A DNA stretch of 15,466 nucleotides, from NCBI GenBank assembly GCA_009698515.1, contig WLQA01000004.1:1-15466 (forward strand). Direction: 5' to 3'. This document shows, in pieces, positions 1 to 5,682 of this stretch. Within the stretch, counting starts at the first letter, position 1. Every line of letters begins with the position of its first letter. The notes under the pieces are model-generated. The model made no database searches and was not told the origin of the DNA. It saw only the letters and a program-made list of their open reading frames with translations. The DNA comes from Actinomycetota bacterium (GTDB lineage Bacteria > Actinomycetota > Actinomycetes > Nanopelagicales > Nanopelagicaceae). Both the position numbers and the translations under genes were made by a program.

Positions 1-44
1 ATGCCAACCTGAGAATTTAAATTTATGCGGAGGAAATGTGAAGA

Positions 45-221
45 TTATTTAGCAAATCGCAGCGGTGGCACCAATCCGGCGGAGGCCAAATTGTTGATTG
101 CTTGCTTTTGATTATCAGAGATATTTGCCGGGGCGCAATTTTCTATATTTAAAAAGACAGTTACTACGCAATCTGCGCAGCTGATATTTTTCATAACGCA
201 TGAATTACAGTCGATGATCAT
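45..221 (-). CDS. Small cysteine-rich protein with two CxxC knuckles, 58 aa
   Basis: Translation of the minus strand from ATG 221-219 to TAA 47-45 gives a 58-residue protein. It has Cys5-x2-Cys8-x6-Cys15-x2-Cys18, a further Cys29, a short hydrophobic strand (VVTVFL, 19-24), and the C-terminal helix-like segment NNLASAGLVPPLRF (about 43-56). The two CxxC pairs look like a zinc or iron-sulfur knuckle; no metal can be assigned from sequence. It resembles, from memory, short uncharacterised actinobacterial proteins with CxxC...CxDCVVT and a terminal 'AGLVPPLR' segment, so I think it is a real conserved gene. A TACCGT hexamer ends 6 nt before the ATG, the leaderless spacing seen at other genes here. 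It is divergent from the RibD-like gene at 267. Met10 is an alternative start but would lose the first CxxC. Function unknown. Confidence 0.8.
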   Translation of the reverse strand: MIIDCNSCVMKNISCADCVVTVFLNIENCAPANISDNQKQAINNLASAGLVPPLRFAK

Positions 222-227
222 GGCTAA

Positions 228-233
228 ACGGTA
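228..233 (-). promoter_or_regulatory. -10 element for a leaderless transcript of the cysteine-rich gene
   Basis: TACCGT on the minus strand fits TAnnnT and ends 6 nt before ATG 221, so transcription should begin at or next to the start codon. No Shine-Dalgarno sequence precedes the ATG. I see no convincing -35 at 16-18 bp; that region overlaps the -10 of the divergent gene. Confidence 0.5.
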
Positions 234-254
234 GATGCGACCACTGACAACCTC

Positions 255-260
255 TAACCT
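255..260 (+). promoter_or_regulatory. -10 element for a leaderless transcript of the RibD-like gene
   Basis: TAACCT fits TAnnnT and ends 6 nt before ATG 267. There is no Shine-Dalgarno sequence. The spacing selects ATG 267 over TTG 261 and ATG 273. The element lies 21 bp from the -10 of the divergent small gene (228-233), so the two promoters share one RNA-polymerase footprint. Confidence 0.5.
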
Positions 261-266
261 TTGCTT

Positions 267-791
267 ATGAGCATGAAATTACAAGTATCAGCCAACTTAA
301 TTGTTGGCTCCGATGGCTCAACATCTAAAAACGGCAGCTCCATTGGATTATCAAATCCCATTGACCGGGCGCGATTTCACCAGTTGCGCTCAAAGTGCGA
401 TCTGATTTTAATCGGTGGTGAAACAGCAAGACGTGAACCATATAAAAAAACTCCAGTACCGTTATTTATAATTACTCATTCTCAAGTAAAACTGCAACCT
501 AAGAATCAGCTAGCAAAACAAATAAATCTGCCGCCTCAATTAGCTCTGGTTGAGATTGAGAGGAGCTTCCCCGAAAAATCTGAGATCAACATTTTGGTCG
601 AGGCCGGGCCAAAATTATTACAACAAATGATAGATCTTAATTTGATAGATACATTTTATTTAACAATAAATCACACTCAGATTGGTGAGCAAAAGATTGA
701 TTATCTAAAAATGCTGACAGGTTTTAGCCTAATTGAATCAAGTAAGGATCTTGATACGGAGCTTCAAACTTACAAATTAACCAACAGATAA
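267..791 (+). CDS. RibD C-terminal/DHFR-like NAD(P)H-dependent reductase, 174 aa
   Basis: The protein matches the RibD_C (5-amino-6-(5-phosphoribosylamino)uracil reductase) / dihydrofolate reductase-like fold. It opens with a VSANLIVGSDG strand (the 'S-x-DG' substrate loop). It then has LILIGGETAR at about residues 47-56, equivalent to the 'LVGxGTVR' motif, and ILVEAGPKLL, equivalent to the 'VEGGPxL' NADPH-binding motif with the first Gly replaced by Ala. At 174 residues it is shorter than most family members (about 210-250), and no deaminase domain is present. In Actinobacteria such stand-alone proteins are usually annotated 'pyrimidine reductase family' or 'dihydrofolate reductase family'; the true substrate cannot be told from sequence. 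The 3' end overlaps the convergent permease gene by 15 nt. The start is set by the leaderless -10 spacing. Confidence 0.75.
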   Translation: MSMKLQVSANLIVGSDGSTSKNGSSIGLSNPIDRARFHQLRSKCDLILIGGETARREPYKKTPVPLFIITHSQVKLQPKNQLAKQINLPPQLALVEIERSFPEKSEINILVEAGPKLLQQMIDLNLIDTFYLTINHTQIGEQKIDYLKMLTGFSLIESSKDLDTELQTYKLTNR

Positions 792-1625
792 AATTGCAAC
801 TCCGGAGATAGCAAAGAATATTCCGAGATACTGCAACTTATGCAAACGCTCGTGCAGTAATTTAAATGCTAATAACGCGGTAACGATAGGAAATAGAGAT
901 CCCATTACAACTGCCAAAGAGACCAAACCTTTTGTGGTTGCAATGCCTAGAAGCAAATTACCGAAAAAATCAGCTGCGCCGATACCAAATAATATTGGCA
1001 AATCTTTTTTAGAGAATCCGCCAGTTGTTTTAAATTTGGCAAAGAGCATCAAAGCAATCACAAAGGTAGTTAAGCGCATAGTTGTCATTGTCATAATTGG
1101 ACTAACTTCTGAACCTTTTGCAATGAAAGTAATTGCTCCACCAAAACCGAAAGCTGCAATTGTTGCAAAAATTAATGGCTTGGCAGATAAACCACCGCGA
1201 ATCTCTGGACCACTTGCACAGAAGCCGCCAAGTAGTGCAACAGCCATTCCGGTAATTTGAATTGCACTAGGTTTTTCCCCACCAACAAAAGCAACTGTTA
1301 ATGGAATTAAAACGCTTAATGAGCTAATAGGTGAAACAACACCCATACGTCCGGTTGCTAGTCCGGCATAAAAAGCGGTTAAGCCACCAAATCCCATTAA
1401 GCCGGCAAGAATTGCTGGGATTACATAACCATTCCAACTTAAATTTGGTGCAAGCCATGAACTTGATAAGACAATTACAACAACGCCAACTAATAATCCA
1501 AAAGATTGTGAAACGGCAGTTACAGCAACCGCCTTGTATTTCTTTGTTAAGTTACCGCCGAAAAAATCAGCAGTTCCCCATAAAATACTTGAGAACAATG
1601 CTAAAAATGAACTTAACGAAACCAT
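777..1625 (-). CDS. EamA/DMT-family transporter, 282 aa
   Basis: The protein is highly hydrophobic with about ten predicted membrane segments in two repeated halves, as expected for two EamA domains of the drug/metabolite transporter superfamily. The first half opens with ALFSSILWGTADFFGG and the second begins near PLIFATIAAFGFGGAITFIAKG. Length (282) is typical for a complete ten-helix member. Substrates of this family include amino acids, nucleosides and small metabolites; none can be assigned here. It acts in the cytoplasmic membrane. ATG 1625 is preceded by TAGGCT ending 6 nt upstream and by no Shine-Dalgarno sequence, so it should be leaderless. It is divergent from the DUF3000 gene and convergent with the RibD-like gene, whose stop lies inside its last codons. 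Confidence 0.85.
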   Translation of the reverse strand: MVSLSSFLALFSSILWGTADFFGGNLTKKYKAVAVTAVSQSFGLLVGVVVIVLSSSWLAPNLSWNGYVIPAILAGLMGFGGLTAFYAGLATGRMGVVSPISSLSVLIPLTVAFVGGEKPSAIQITGMAVALLGGFCASGPEIRGGLSAKPLIFATIAAFGFGGAITFIAKGSEVSPIMTMTTMRLTTFVIALMLFAKFKTTGGFSKKDLPILFGIGAADFFGNLLLGIATTKGLVSLAVVMGSLFPIVTALLAFKLLHERLHKLQYLGIFFAISGVAILSVG

Positions 1626-1631
1626 TGTTAA

Positions 1632-1637
1632 AGCCTA
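1632..1637 (-). promoter_or_regulatory. -10 element for a leaderless transcript of the EamA gene
   Basis: TAGGCT on the minus strand, 6 nt before ATG 1625. It is the same hexamer used on the other strand upstream of the FTR1 gene. The -35 region is not recognisable. Confidence 0.5.
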
Positions 1638-1673
1638 CATGCGTGGCAGCACCGCATTGTGCATTTTGCAATT

Positions 1674-1679
1674 TACCCT
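1674..1679 (+). promoter_or_regulatory. -10 element for a leaderless transcript of the DUF3000 gene
   Basis: TACCCT fits TAnnnT and ends 6 nt before ATG 1686; no Shine-Dalgarno sequence is present. It lies 36 bp from the divergent EamA -10 element, within a 60-bp intergenic region (1626-1685). Confidence 0.5.
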
Positions 1680-1685
1680 TAATCC

Positions 1686-2225
1686 ATGAAACCAACCTTT
1701 GAGCAATTAATTGCACCGATTCTTGCTTTAAAGGCACGTAATGAAATTTTGTTAGAAATGGTGCCCGCTCCACAAAAATTAGCTCCGCATGCGATCGCAA
1801 TGACGGCGGATGTTTTGGAAGATGCTGCTACTGGTCGCTTTGTTTTATTACATGATCCAAATGGTCAAGAGGGTTGGGCTGGTGAGTTTCGTTGTGTGAC
1901 ATTTGCGCGCGCTGCAATTGATTTAGAGATGGCAAATGATCCATTACTTCCAGAAATTGGTTGGGCATGGCTTCAAGAGTCATTAAAGAAACATGATTGT
2001 GATTTTGTTGCACCAAGTGGAACTGTAACTAGAGTTGCAAGTGCATCCTTTGGCGCACTTGCCGGGCGCGATGAAGATTCAGAGATGGAGATTCGCGCTT
2101 CTTGGACACCAACTTCTGGTTCTAATCTGGTCAATCATGTAAATGCTTGGCTGGAGTTGTTAGCAACAACTGCTGGGCTTTCACCATTAGCCGAAGGTGT
2201 TACCTCAATTTCACGAAGTAAATAA
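1686..2225 (+). CDS. DUF3000 family protein, 179 aa
   Basis: I recognise this as the actinobacterial DUF3000 family from its length (about 180-200 residues), its position directly before RNase D, and segments such as GWAGEFRCVTFARAAIDLEMA, GWAWLQESL and a Ser/Thr-rich ASWTP...HVNAWLELLATTAGL end. No catalytic motif, signal peptide or membrane segment is visible, so it should be a soluble cytoplasmic protein. Its function is unknown. It is followed after 23 nt by rnd on the same strand, and this pairing recurs in Actinobacteria as far as I remember, which suggests but does not show a link to RNA processing. The start at ATG 1686 has the leaderless TAnnnT-N6 arrangement. Confidence 0.85.
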   Translation: MKPTFEQLIAPILALKARNEILLEMVPAPQKLAPHAIAMTADVLEDAATGRFVLLHDPNGQEGWAGEFRCVTFARAAIDLEMANDPLLPEIGWAWLQESLKKHDCDFVAPSGTVTRVASASFGALAGRDEDSEMEIRASWTPTSGSNLVNHVNAWLELLATTAGLSPLAEGVTSISRSK

Positions 2226-2239
2226 TTACCAATTAAAAT
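2210..2239 (+). promoter_or_regulatory. Candidate promoter of rnd (near-leaderless)
   Basis: TTCACG (2210-2215), an 18-bp spacer and TAAAAT (2234-2239) form a plausible sigma-70-type promoter. Its -35 lies inside the DUF3000 coding end. The -10 ends 9 nt before ATG 2249, which would leave a leader of only about 2-4 nt. No Shine-Dalgarno sequence is present, so rnd may have its own transcript rather than depending only on read-through from DUF3000. Confidence 0.4.
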
Positions 2240-2248
2240 ACTCACTTA

Positions 2249-3529
2249 ATGACAACTGCTTTACTAACACCGCGCGCTGGCGTTCCAGATGTAATCATTT
2301 CATCCTCAAAATTCGAAGAGATGATTGCAGATTTACTTAAAGGTAGCGGACCAATTGCCATAGATGCCGAACGTGCTTCAGGTTATCGCTATAGCCAACG
2401 TGCATATCTAATTCAGGTATATCGAAAAGATGGTGGACTGCATTTAATTGATCCGATCCCATTTCTAAACTCAAATTTATGGAGTGAATTTAATAAGAAT
2501 TTTTCTAAGATTGAATGGGTAATTCACGCCAGTACGCAGGATTTACCGTGTTTGCTAGAGCTTGGTTTAGATCCACAAAACCTTTTTGATACAGAGCTAG
2601 GTGCCAGGATTGCCGGGTGTCCCAGAGTCGGCCTTGGACCACTTGCTGAAAGTTTGTTGGAGTTGGCATTAGCCAAAGAACATTCAGCAGTTGATTGGTC
2701 AATTCGACCATTAAAAACAGAGTGGCTGACATATGCCGCACTTGATGTTGATGTTCTTTTAGATATTCGCCAAAAGGTTGAAGAATTATTGGTTGCAAAA
2801 AATAAATTGGAGTGGGCGAAACAAGATTTTGCCTCAATATTAATTAACTTTAAAAGTAAACAATCCCAGCCGACTAAACCAGATCGTTGGCGAAAAACTT
2901 CAGGGATGCACAAAGTCAGAGACCGATTAACCATGACGATAATCCGAGATTTATGGCTTGACCGAGATCTGCTGGCGCAAGAGATTGATTTAGCACCGGG
3001 TCGAGTCTTAGGTGATGAGGCGATCGTTGAAATTGCCATCAAGCGACCAGAGAATGCCGAATCATTAGCGAAGGTAATTGGTTGGCGCACCAGATTAGAG
3101 TCACCACCCTTTTCCAGATGGCTTAAAGTTTTAAATCAATCTCTGCAAACTCCAATTGAAAATCAGGTAGAGCTTCGCTTGCCATCTCAATCTCTGCCAC
3201 CAATTAAAATTTGGCGAGATAAAAATCCACTTGGCTATGCCCGTCTAACCCATGCCCGAGCCAATATTTCAGAGCTATCTGCGCAGATAGAAATTCCAAC
3301 TGAAAATTTAGTAACGCCAGAGTTGGTCCGTAAATTATGTTGGGAGTTGCCATCCTTAGATGCCAGCCAGTACGAGAGTTATGTTGCTGAACAATTAACC
3401 AAGATGGGCGCTCGTAGTTGGCAGGTTGCGCAGGTCTCACCGCTAATCGCGAGGGCAATGAACCAGACCGAGCCAGTACTTATCCCAGAAGTTGAGAGCC
3501 CAGAGGAGCCGGTCGAAGCCAATTTGTGA
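2249..3529 (+). CDS. rnd: Ribonuclease D (DEDDy 3'-5' exoribonuclease with HRDC domain), 426 aa
   Basis: The N-terminal DEDDy exonuclease domain (about residues 20-180) has all expected residues: Exo I IAIDAERASG (Asp39, Glu41), Exo II HASTQDLPCL (Asp98), and Exo III TYAALDVDVL (Tyr162, Asp166). These coordinate two divalent metals and trim RNA 3' ends, classically tRNA precursors. An HRDC domain follows at about 213-295 (KVRDRLTMTIIRDLW...LAPGRVLGDEAIVEIA), and a C-terminal helical region completes the usual actinobacterial length of about 400-430. The ATG lacks a Shine-Dalgarno sequence but has TAAAAT 9 nt upstream. The stop codon TGA lies 3 nt before a perfect inverted repeat at 3533-3562, which in the rnd mRNA would form a 12-bp hairpin and could define its 3' end. 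Confidence 0.93.
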   Translation: MTTALLTPRAGVPDVIISSSKFEEMIADLLKGSGPIAIDAERASGYRYSQRAYLIQVYRKDGGLHLIDPIPFLNSNLWSEFNKNFSKIEWVIHASTQDLPCLLELGLDPQNLFDTELGARIAGCPRVGLGPLAESLLELALAKEHSAVDWSIRPLKTEWLTYAALDVDVLLDIRQKVEELLVAKNKLEWAKQDFASILINFKSKQSQPTKPDRWRKTSGMHKVRDRLTMTIIRDLWLDRDLLAQEIDLAPGRVLGDEAIVEIAIKRPENAESLAKVIGWRTRLESPPFSRWLKVLNQSLQTPIENQVELRLPSQSLPPIKIWRDKNPLGYARLTHARANISELSAQIEIPTENLVTPELVRKLCWELPSLDASQYESYVAEQLTKMGARSWQVAQVSPLIARAMNQTEPVLIPEVESPEEPVEANL

Positions 3530-3532
3530 TTG

Positions 3533-3562
3533 GAATTACGCAACATTTAAGTTGCGTAATTC
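3533..3562. repeat. Perfect inverted repeat: 12-bp arms, 6-nt spacer
   Basis: The left arm GAATTACGCAAC (3533-3544) and right arm GTTGCGTAATTC (3551-3562) are exact reverse complements around ATTTAA (3545-3550). It begins 3 nt after the rnd stop. Its right arm covers the -35 region (3552-3557) of the inferred FTR1 promoter. Two roles are possible: an operator for a dimeric regulator of the iron permease, or a hairpin ending or protecting the rnd mRNA. No U-run follows the right arm (next bases GCTACTTCAGG), which argues against a classic intrinsic terminator. The arms do not match the DtxR/IdeR or Fur consensus sites I know. Confidence 0.85.
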
Positions 3563-3581
3563 GCTACTTCAGGTCTAGGCT
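3552..3581 (+). promoter_or_regulatory. Promoter of FTR1 gene, leaderless
   Basis: TTGCGT (3552-3557), an 18-bp spacer and TAGGCT (3576-3581) form the promoter. The -10 ends 7 nt before ATG 3589, so the mRNA should begin at or one base before the start codon. The -35 hexamer is embedded in the right arm of the inverted repeat at 3533-3562, so a protein bound there would compete with RNA polymerase. Confidence 0.55.
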
Positions 3582-3588
3582 CTTACTC

Positions 3589-4404
3589 ATGTTAAGCACC
3601 TTTCTAATAGCCCTTCGTGAGGGGCTGGAGGCTGCGTTAATCGTTGGAATTTTGGTTGCATACATAGTTAAAACCGGTCGCCGCAATTTATTGCCGCCAA
3701 TCTGGACCGGCGTAGGTGTTGCACTATTGGCAAGTTTTGCATTGGGTGGATTTCTAAGTTTTACCTCTGCTGAGTTAAGTGATCGCGGTGAGCAATTTTT
3801 TGCTGGTACAACCTCATTTTTAGCGGTGGCACTAGTTACTTGGATGGTTTTCTGGATGAAGCGCGCAGCACGTACTTTGCGCGATGAGCTTCATGGCAAG
3901 GTTGATAACGCACTAACTGCAGGTCCATTTGCAGTTGCAGCCGCTGCATTTTTTGCAGTTGCTCGAGAAGGTCTAGAAACCTCATTATTTGTTTACACCA
4001 ACTTTAGAACTGTCGACACAACTCCTGCTGCATCTGTTGGCTTGGTTTTGGGCTTAGCGGTTGCAGTTATTTTGGGGTATTTAATCTACAAACGTTCCAT
4101 CAAAATGAATTTAAGCAAGTTCTTCACCGTAACTGGAGTTGCACTAATTATTGTGGCAGCTGGAGTTTTATCTTATGGAATTCATGAATACCAAGAGCTT
4201 GGTTGGATGCCAGGCGATAACTCATATGCTTGGGATATCTCCTCTTGGATGGCTAAGGATTCAATCGCTGGCTCCTTATTAGCAGGCACTATCGGATTTG
4301 ATGTAAATACCAGTTGGGTGCAATTAATTCTCTGGGCTTCATACCTAGCCCTCGTCTTACGCCTATACCTAAAACCATCGGCTCAAAAAGTCCTGGTCAA
4401 GTAA
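3589..4404 (+). CDS. efeU: FTR1/EfeU-family high-affinity iron permease, 271 aa
   Basis: This is a seven-helix membrane permease of the FTR1 (OFeT) family. It carries the two diagnostic REGLE iron-binding motifs, at residues 10-14 (ALREGLEAAL) in helix 1 and 126-130 (VAREGLETSL) in helix 4. The family moves iron across the cytoplasmic membrane, in bacteria usually with EfeO and the peroxidase EfeB. Neither partner gene is adjacent here, and the protein has no periplasmic cupredoxin or EfeO-like extension. I chose ATG 3589 because family members begin immediately before helix 1 and because a TAGGCT -10 ends 7 nt upstream. An in-frame GTG at 3526 would add 21 residues encoded by the inverted repeat and is unlikely. 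The gene sits between rnd and the thiolase gene, which are close neighbours in other actinobacteria as I recall, so it may be an insertion into a conserved block. Confidence 0.92.
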   Translation: MLSTFLIALREGLEAALIVGILVAYIVKTGRRNLLPPIWTGVGVALLASFALGGFLSFTSAELSDRGEQFFAGTTSFLAVALVTWMVFWMKRAARTLRDELHGKVDNALTAGPFAVAAAAFFAVAREGLETSLFVYTNFRTVDTTPAASVGLVLGLAVAVILGYLIYKRSIKMNLSKFFTVTGVALIIVAAGVLSYGIHEYQELGWMPGDNSYAWDISSWMAKDSIAGSLLAGTIGFDVNTSWVQLILWASYLALVLRLYLKPSAQKVLVK

Positions 4405-4427
4405 TTCCCTTTTTTACTACCCACGAG

Positions 4428-4433
4428 TAACCT
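4428..4433 (+). promoter_or_regulatory. Candidate -10 element of the fadA-fadB operon
   Basis: TAACCT fits TAnnnT and predicts a start near 4440, leaving a 5' leader of about 35 nt before ATG 4475. A possible -35 is TTCCCT (4405-4410, 17-bp spacer), a weak match. A short inverted repeat TTACT (4414-4418) / AGTAA (4426-4430) overlaps the element and could be an operator, but its arms are only 5 bp. Confidence 0.4.
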
Positions 4434-4466
4434 AGCGCTTATCGCCGCCGTTAGCGGCTAGCTAGG
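4431..4466 (+). repeat. Nested inverted repeats in the fadA upstream region, overlapping the ribosome-binding site
   Basis: Outer arms CCTAGC (4431-4436) and GCTAGG (4461-4466) are exact reverse complements and enclose a GC-rich hairpin, GCCGC (4444-4448) / GCGGC (4454-4458) with loop CGTTA. The outer right arm overlaps the first bases of the Shine-Dalgarno-like AGGGGA (4464-4469). If transcription reads through from upstream, the fold would mask the ribosome-binding site; if it starts near 4440, only the inner hairpin is in the mRNA. It could also be a DNA operator. Confidence 0.5.
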
Positions 4467-4474
4467 GGAAGACC

Positions 4475-5680
4475 ATGAGCAAAGATGCCAAAGTAAAAAC
4501 CAATGTTGTTTTAGTCGATGCGGTGCGAACTCCATTTGGTAAAGCTGGTTCCTTATATGCCGAGACCAGAGCCGATGACATCATGGTTCGTTGTATTCGT
4601 GGTTTGCTCGAACGAAATCCAAATTTACCAACTGATCAAATAGATGATGTAGCAATTGCCGCTGCTACCCAAACAGGTGATCAAGGTATGAACATTGGTC
4701 GATCAGTTGCAATCTTGGCGGGAATTCCAAAATCTGTGCCAGGTTACTCAATAGATCGTTGGTGTGCGGGTGCATTAACAGCAGTTACAACAATTGCTGG
4801 TGGCATAAATATGGGTGCTTATGATTTAGCAATTGCTGGCGGAGTAGAACATATGGGCCACCATCCAATGGGCGATGGCATGGATCCAAACCCAAGATAT
4901 CTAGCAGAAAAATTAGTTGATACTGATGCGCTACAAATGGGTGCAACCGCTGAAAGATTGCATGACAAATTTCCGCATTTAACTAAAGAACGAGCTGATA
5001 AATACGCTCTTGCCTCTCAACAAAAAACGGCAGCTGCATATGCTGCAAATAAAATTCAACCTGATTTAATTCCAGTTGCAATTCGTACCGCTGAACTTGG
5101 TTGGGGCGTTGCCACTGTTGATGAACCACCTCGTCCACAAACTACATTAGAAGCATTGCAGGCTTTAAAGACACCATTTAGACCAGCGGGCCGAGTTACC
5201 GCTGGAAATGCAGCAGGATTAAATGATGGTGCAACTGCAGCAATCTTGGCATCTGAAGCAAAAGCCAAAGAGTTAAATCTGCCAATAAAAGCAAAGCTAG
5301 TCTCCTTTGCCTTTGCTGGTGTTGAACCAGAGATCATGGGATATGGACCTGTTCCAAGCACAATCAAAGCGTTAGCTAAAGCTGGCTTAGATATTACTGA
5401 TATTGGTTTGTTTGAAGTAAATGAAGCTTTTGCAATTCAAGTTCTATCTTTCCTTGATCACTTTGGAATTGCCGATGATGATAAGCGAGTAAATATTTAT
5501 GGTGGTGCTATTGCAGTTGGTCATCCCCTAGCTTCATCTGGTGTGCGTTTGATGTTGAATCTGGCAAATGGTTTTAAAGAACATCCAGAGGTTCGTTATG
5601 GAGTTACCACAATGTGTATCGGACTTGGTATGGGCGGAACAATCATTTGGGAAAATCCAAACTTTAAAGGAGCAAAGTAA
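4475..5680 (+). CDS. fadA: Thiolase (3-ketoacyl-CoA thiolase / acetyl-CoA acetyltransferase), 401 aa
   Basis: The enzyme cleaves 3-ketoacyl-CoA with CoA to give acetyl-CoA and a shortened acyl-CoA, the last step of beta-oxidation. The catalytic set is complete: nucleophile Cys97 in SIDRWCAGALTAV, NEAF at 316-319, His350 in AVGHPLASSG, and Cys381 in TMCIGLGMGG. The Cys97 context differs from the textbook N-R-x-C-x-S-G pattern but agrees with my memory of the actinobacterial FadA type (SIDRxCAGAxTAV), so I do not regard it as a defect. Length is normal. The start has a Shine-Dalgarno-like AGGGGA (4464-4469) 5 nt upstream and is not leaderless. fadB follows after 2 nt, and the pair should form the usual FadA-FadB complex. 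Preference for long- or short-chain substrates cannot be read from sequence; context favours beta-oxidation over acetoacetyl-CoA synthesis. Confidence 0.93.
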   Translation: MSKDAKVKTNVVLVDAVRTPFGKAGSLYAETRADDIMVRCIRGLLERNPNLPTDQIDDVAIAAATQTGDQGMNIGRSVAILAGIPKSVPGYSIDRWCAGALTAVTTIAGGINMGAYDLAIAGGVEHMGHHPMGDGMDPNPRYLAEKLVDTDALQMGATAERLHDKFPHLTKERADKYALASQQKTAAAYAANKIQPDLIPVAIRTAELGWGVATVDEPPRPQTTLEALQALKTPFRPAGRVTAGNAAGLNDGATAAILASEAKAKELNLPIKAKLVSFAFAGVEPEIMGYGPVPSTIKALAKAGLDITDIGLFEVNEAFAIQVLSFLDHFGIADDDKRVNIYGGAIAVGHPLASSGVRLMLNLANGFKEHPEVRYGVTTMCIGLGMGGTIIWENPNFKGAK

Positions 5681-5682
5681 TA

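Noticed and set aside
2..52. Possible 3' end of a plus-strand gene entering from the left edge (frame ending with TAG at 50-52, residues ...NLCGGNVKII).
   Set aside because: Only 16 codons are visible, another frame also stops nearby at 18-20, and no family can be recognised. It might be real but cannot be supported from this window.
934..1260. Long plus-strand open frame opposite the EamA permease.
   Set aside because: It is antisense to a clear membrane-protein gene, is Pro/Lys-rich in a way typical of a mirror frame, and has no promoter or ribosome-binding signal.
1638..1665. Imperfect palindrome (TGCG...CGCA around GGCAGC) between the EamA and DUF3000 genes as an operator.
   Set aside because: The arms are only 4 bp with internal mismatches, not distinguishable from chance.
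2524..3090. 188-codon minus-strand open frame opposite rnd.
   Set aside because: It lies fully inside the conserved exonuclease and HRDC coding region, with Ser/Arg-rich low-complexity composition and no recognisable domain.
3526..3588. Upstream GTG start for the FTR1 gene overlapping the rnd stop codon.
   Set aside because: The added 21 residues are encoded by the inverted repeat and promoter. Family members start directly before the first REGLE helix, and the leaderless -10 points to ATG 3589.
4385..4415. AAAAAG ... CTTTTT as a terminator after the FTR1 gene.
   Set aside because: The arms are pure A/T except one G-C pair, with a 19-nt loop, too weak for an intrinsic terminator.
4751..4775. 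Unusual thiolase active-site context (DRWCAGAL, not NRxCxSG) as a possible loss or change of function.
   Set aside because: The nucleophile Cys97, His350 and Cys381 are all present, and this variant is the usual form in the actinobacterial FadA group as I recall it.
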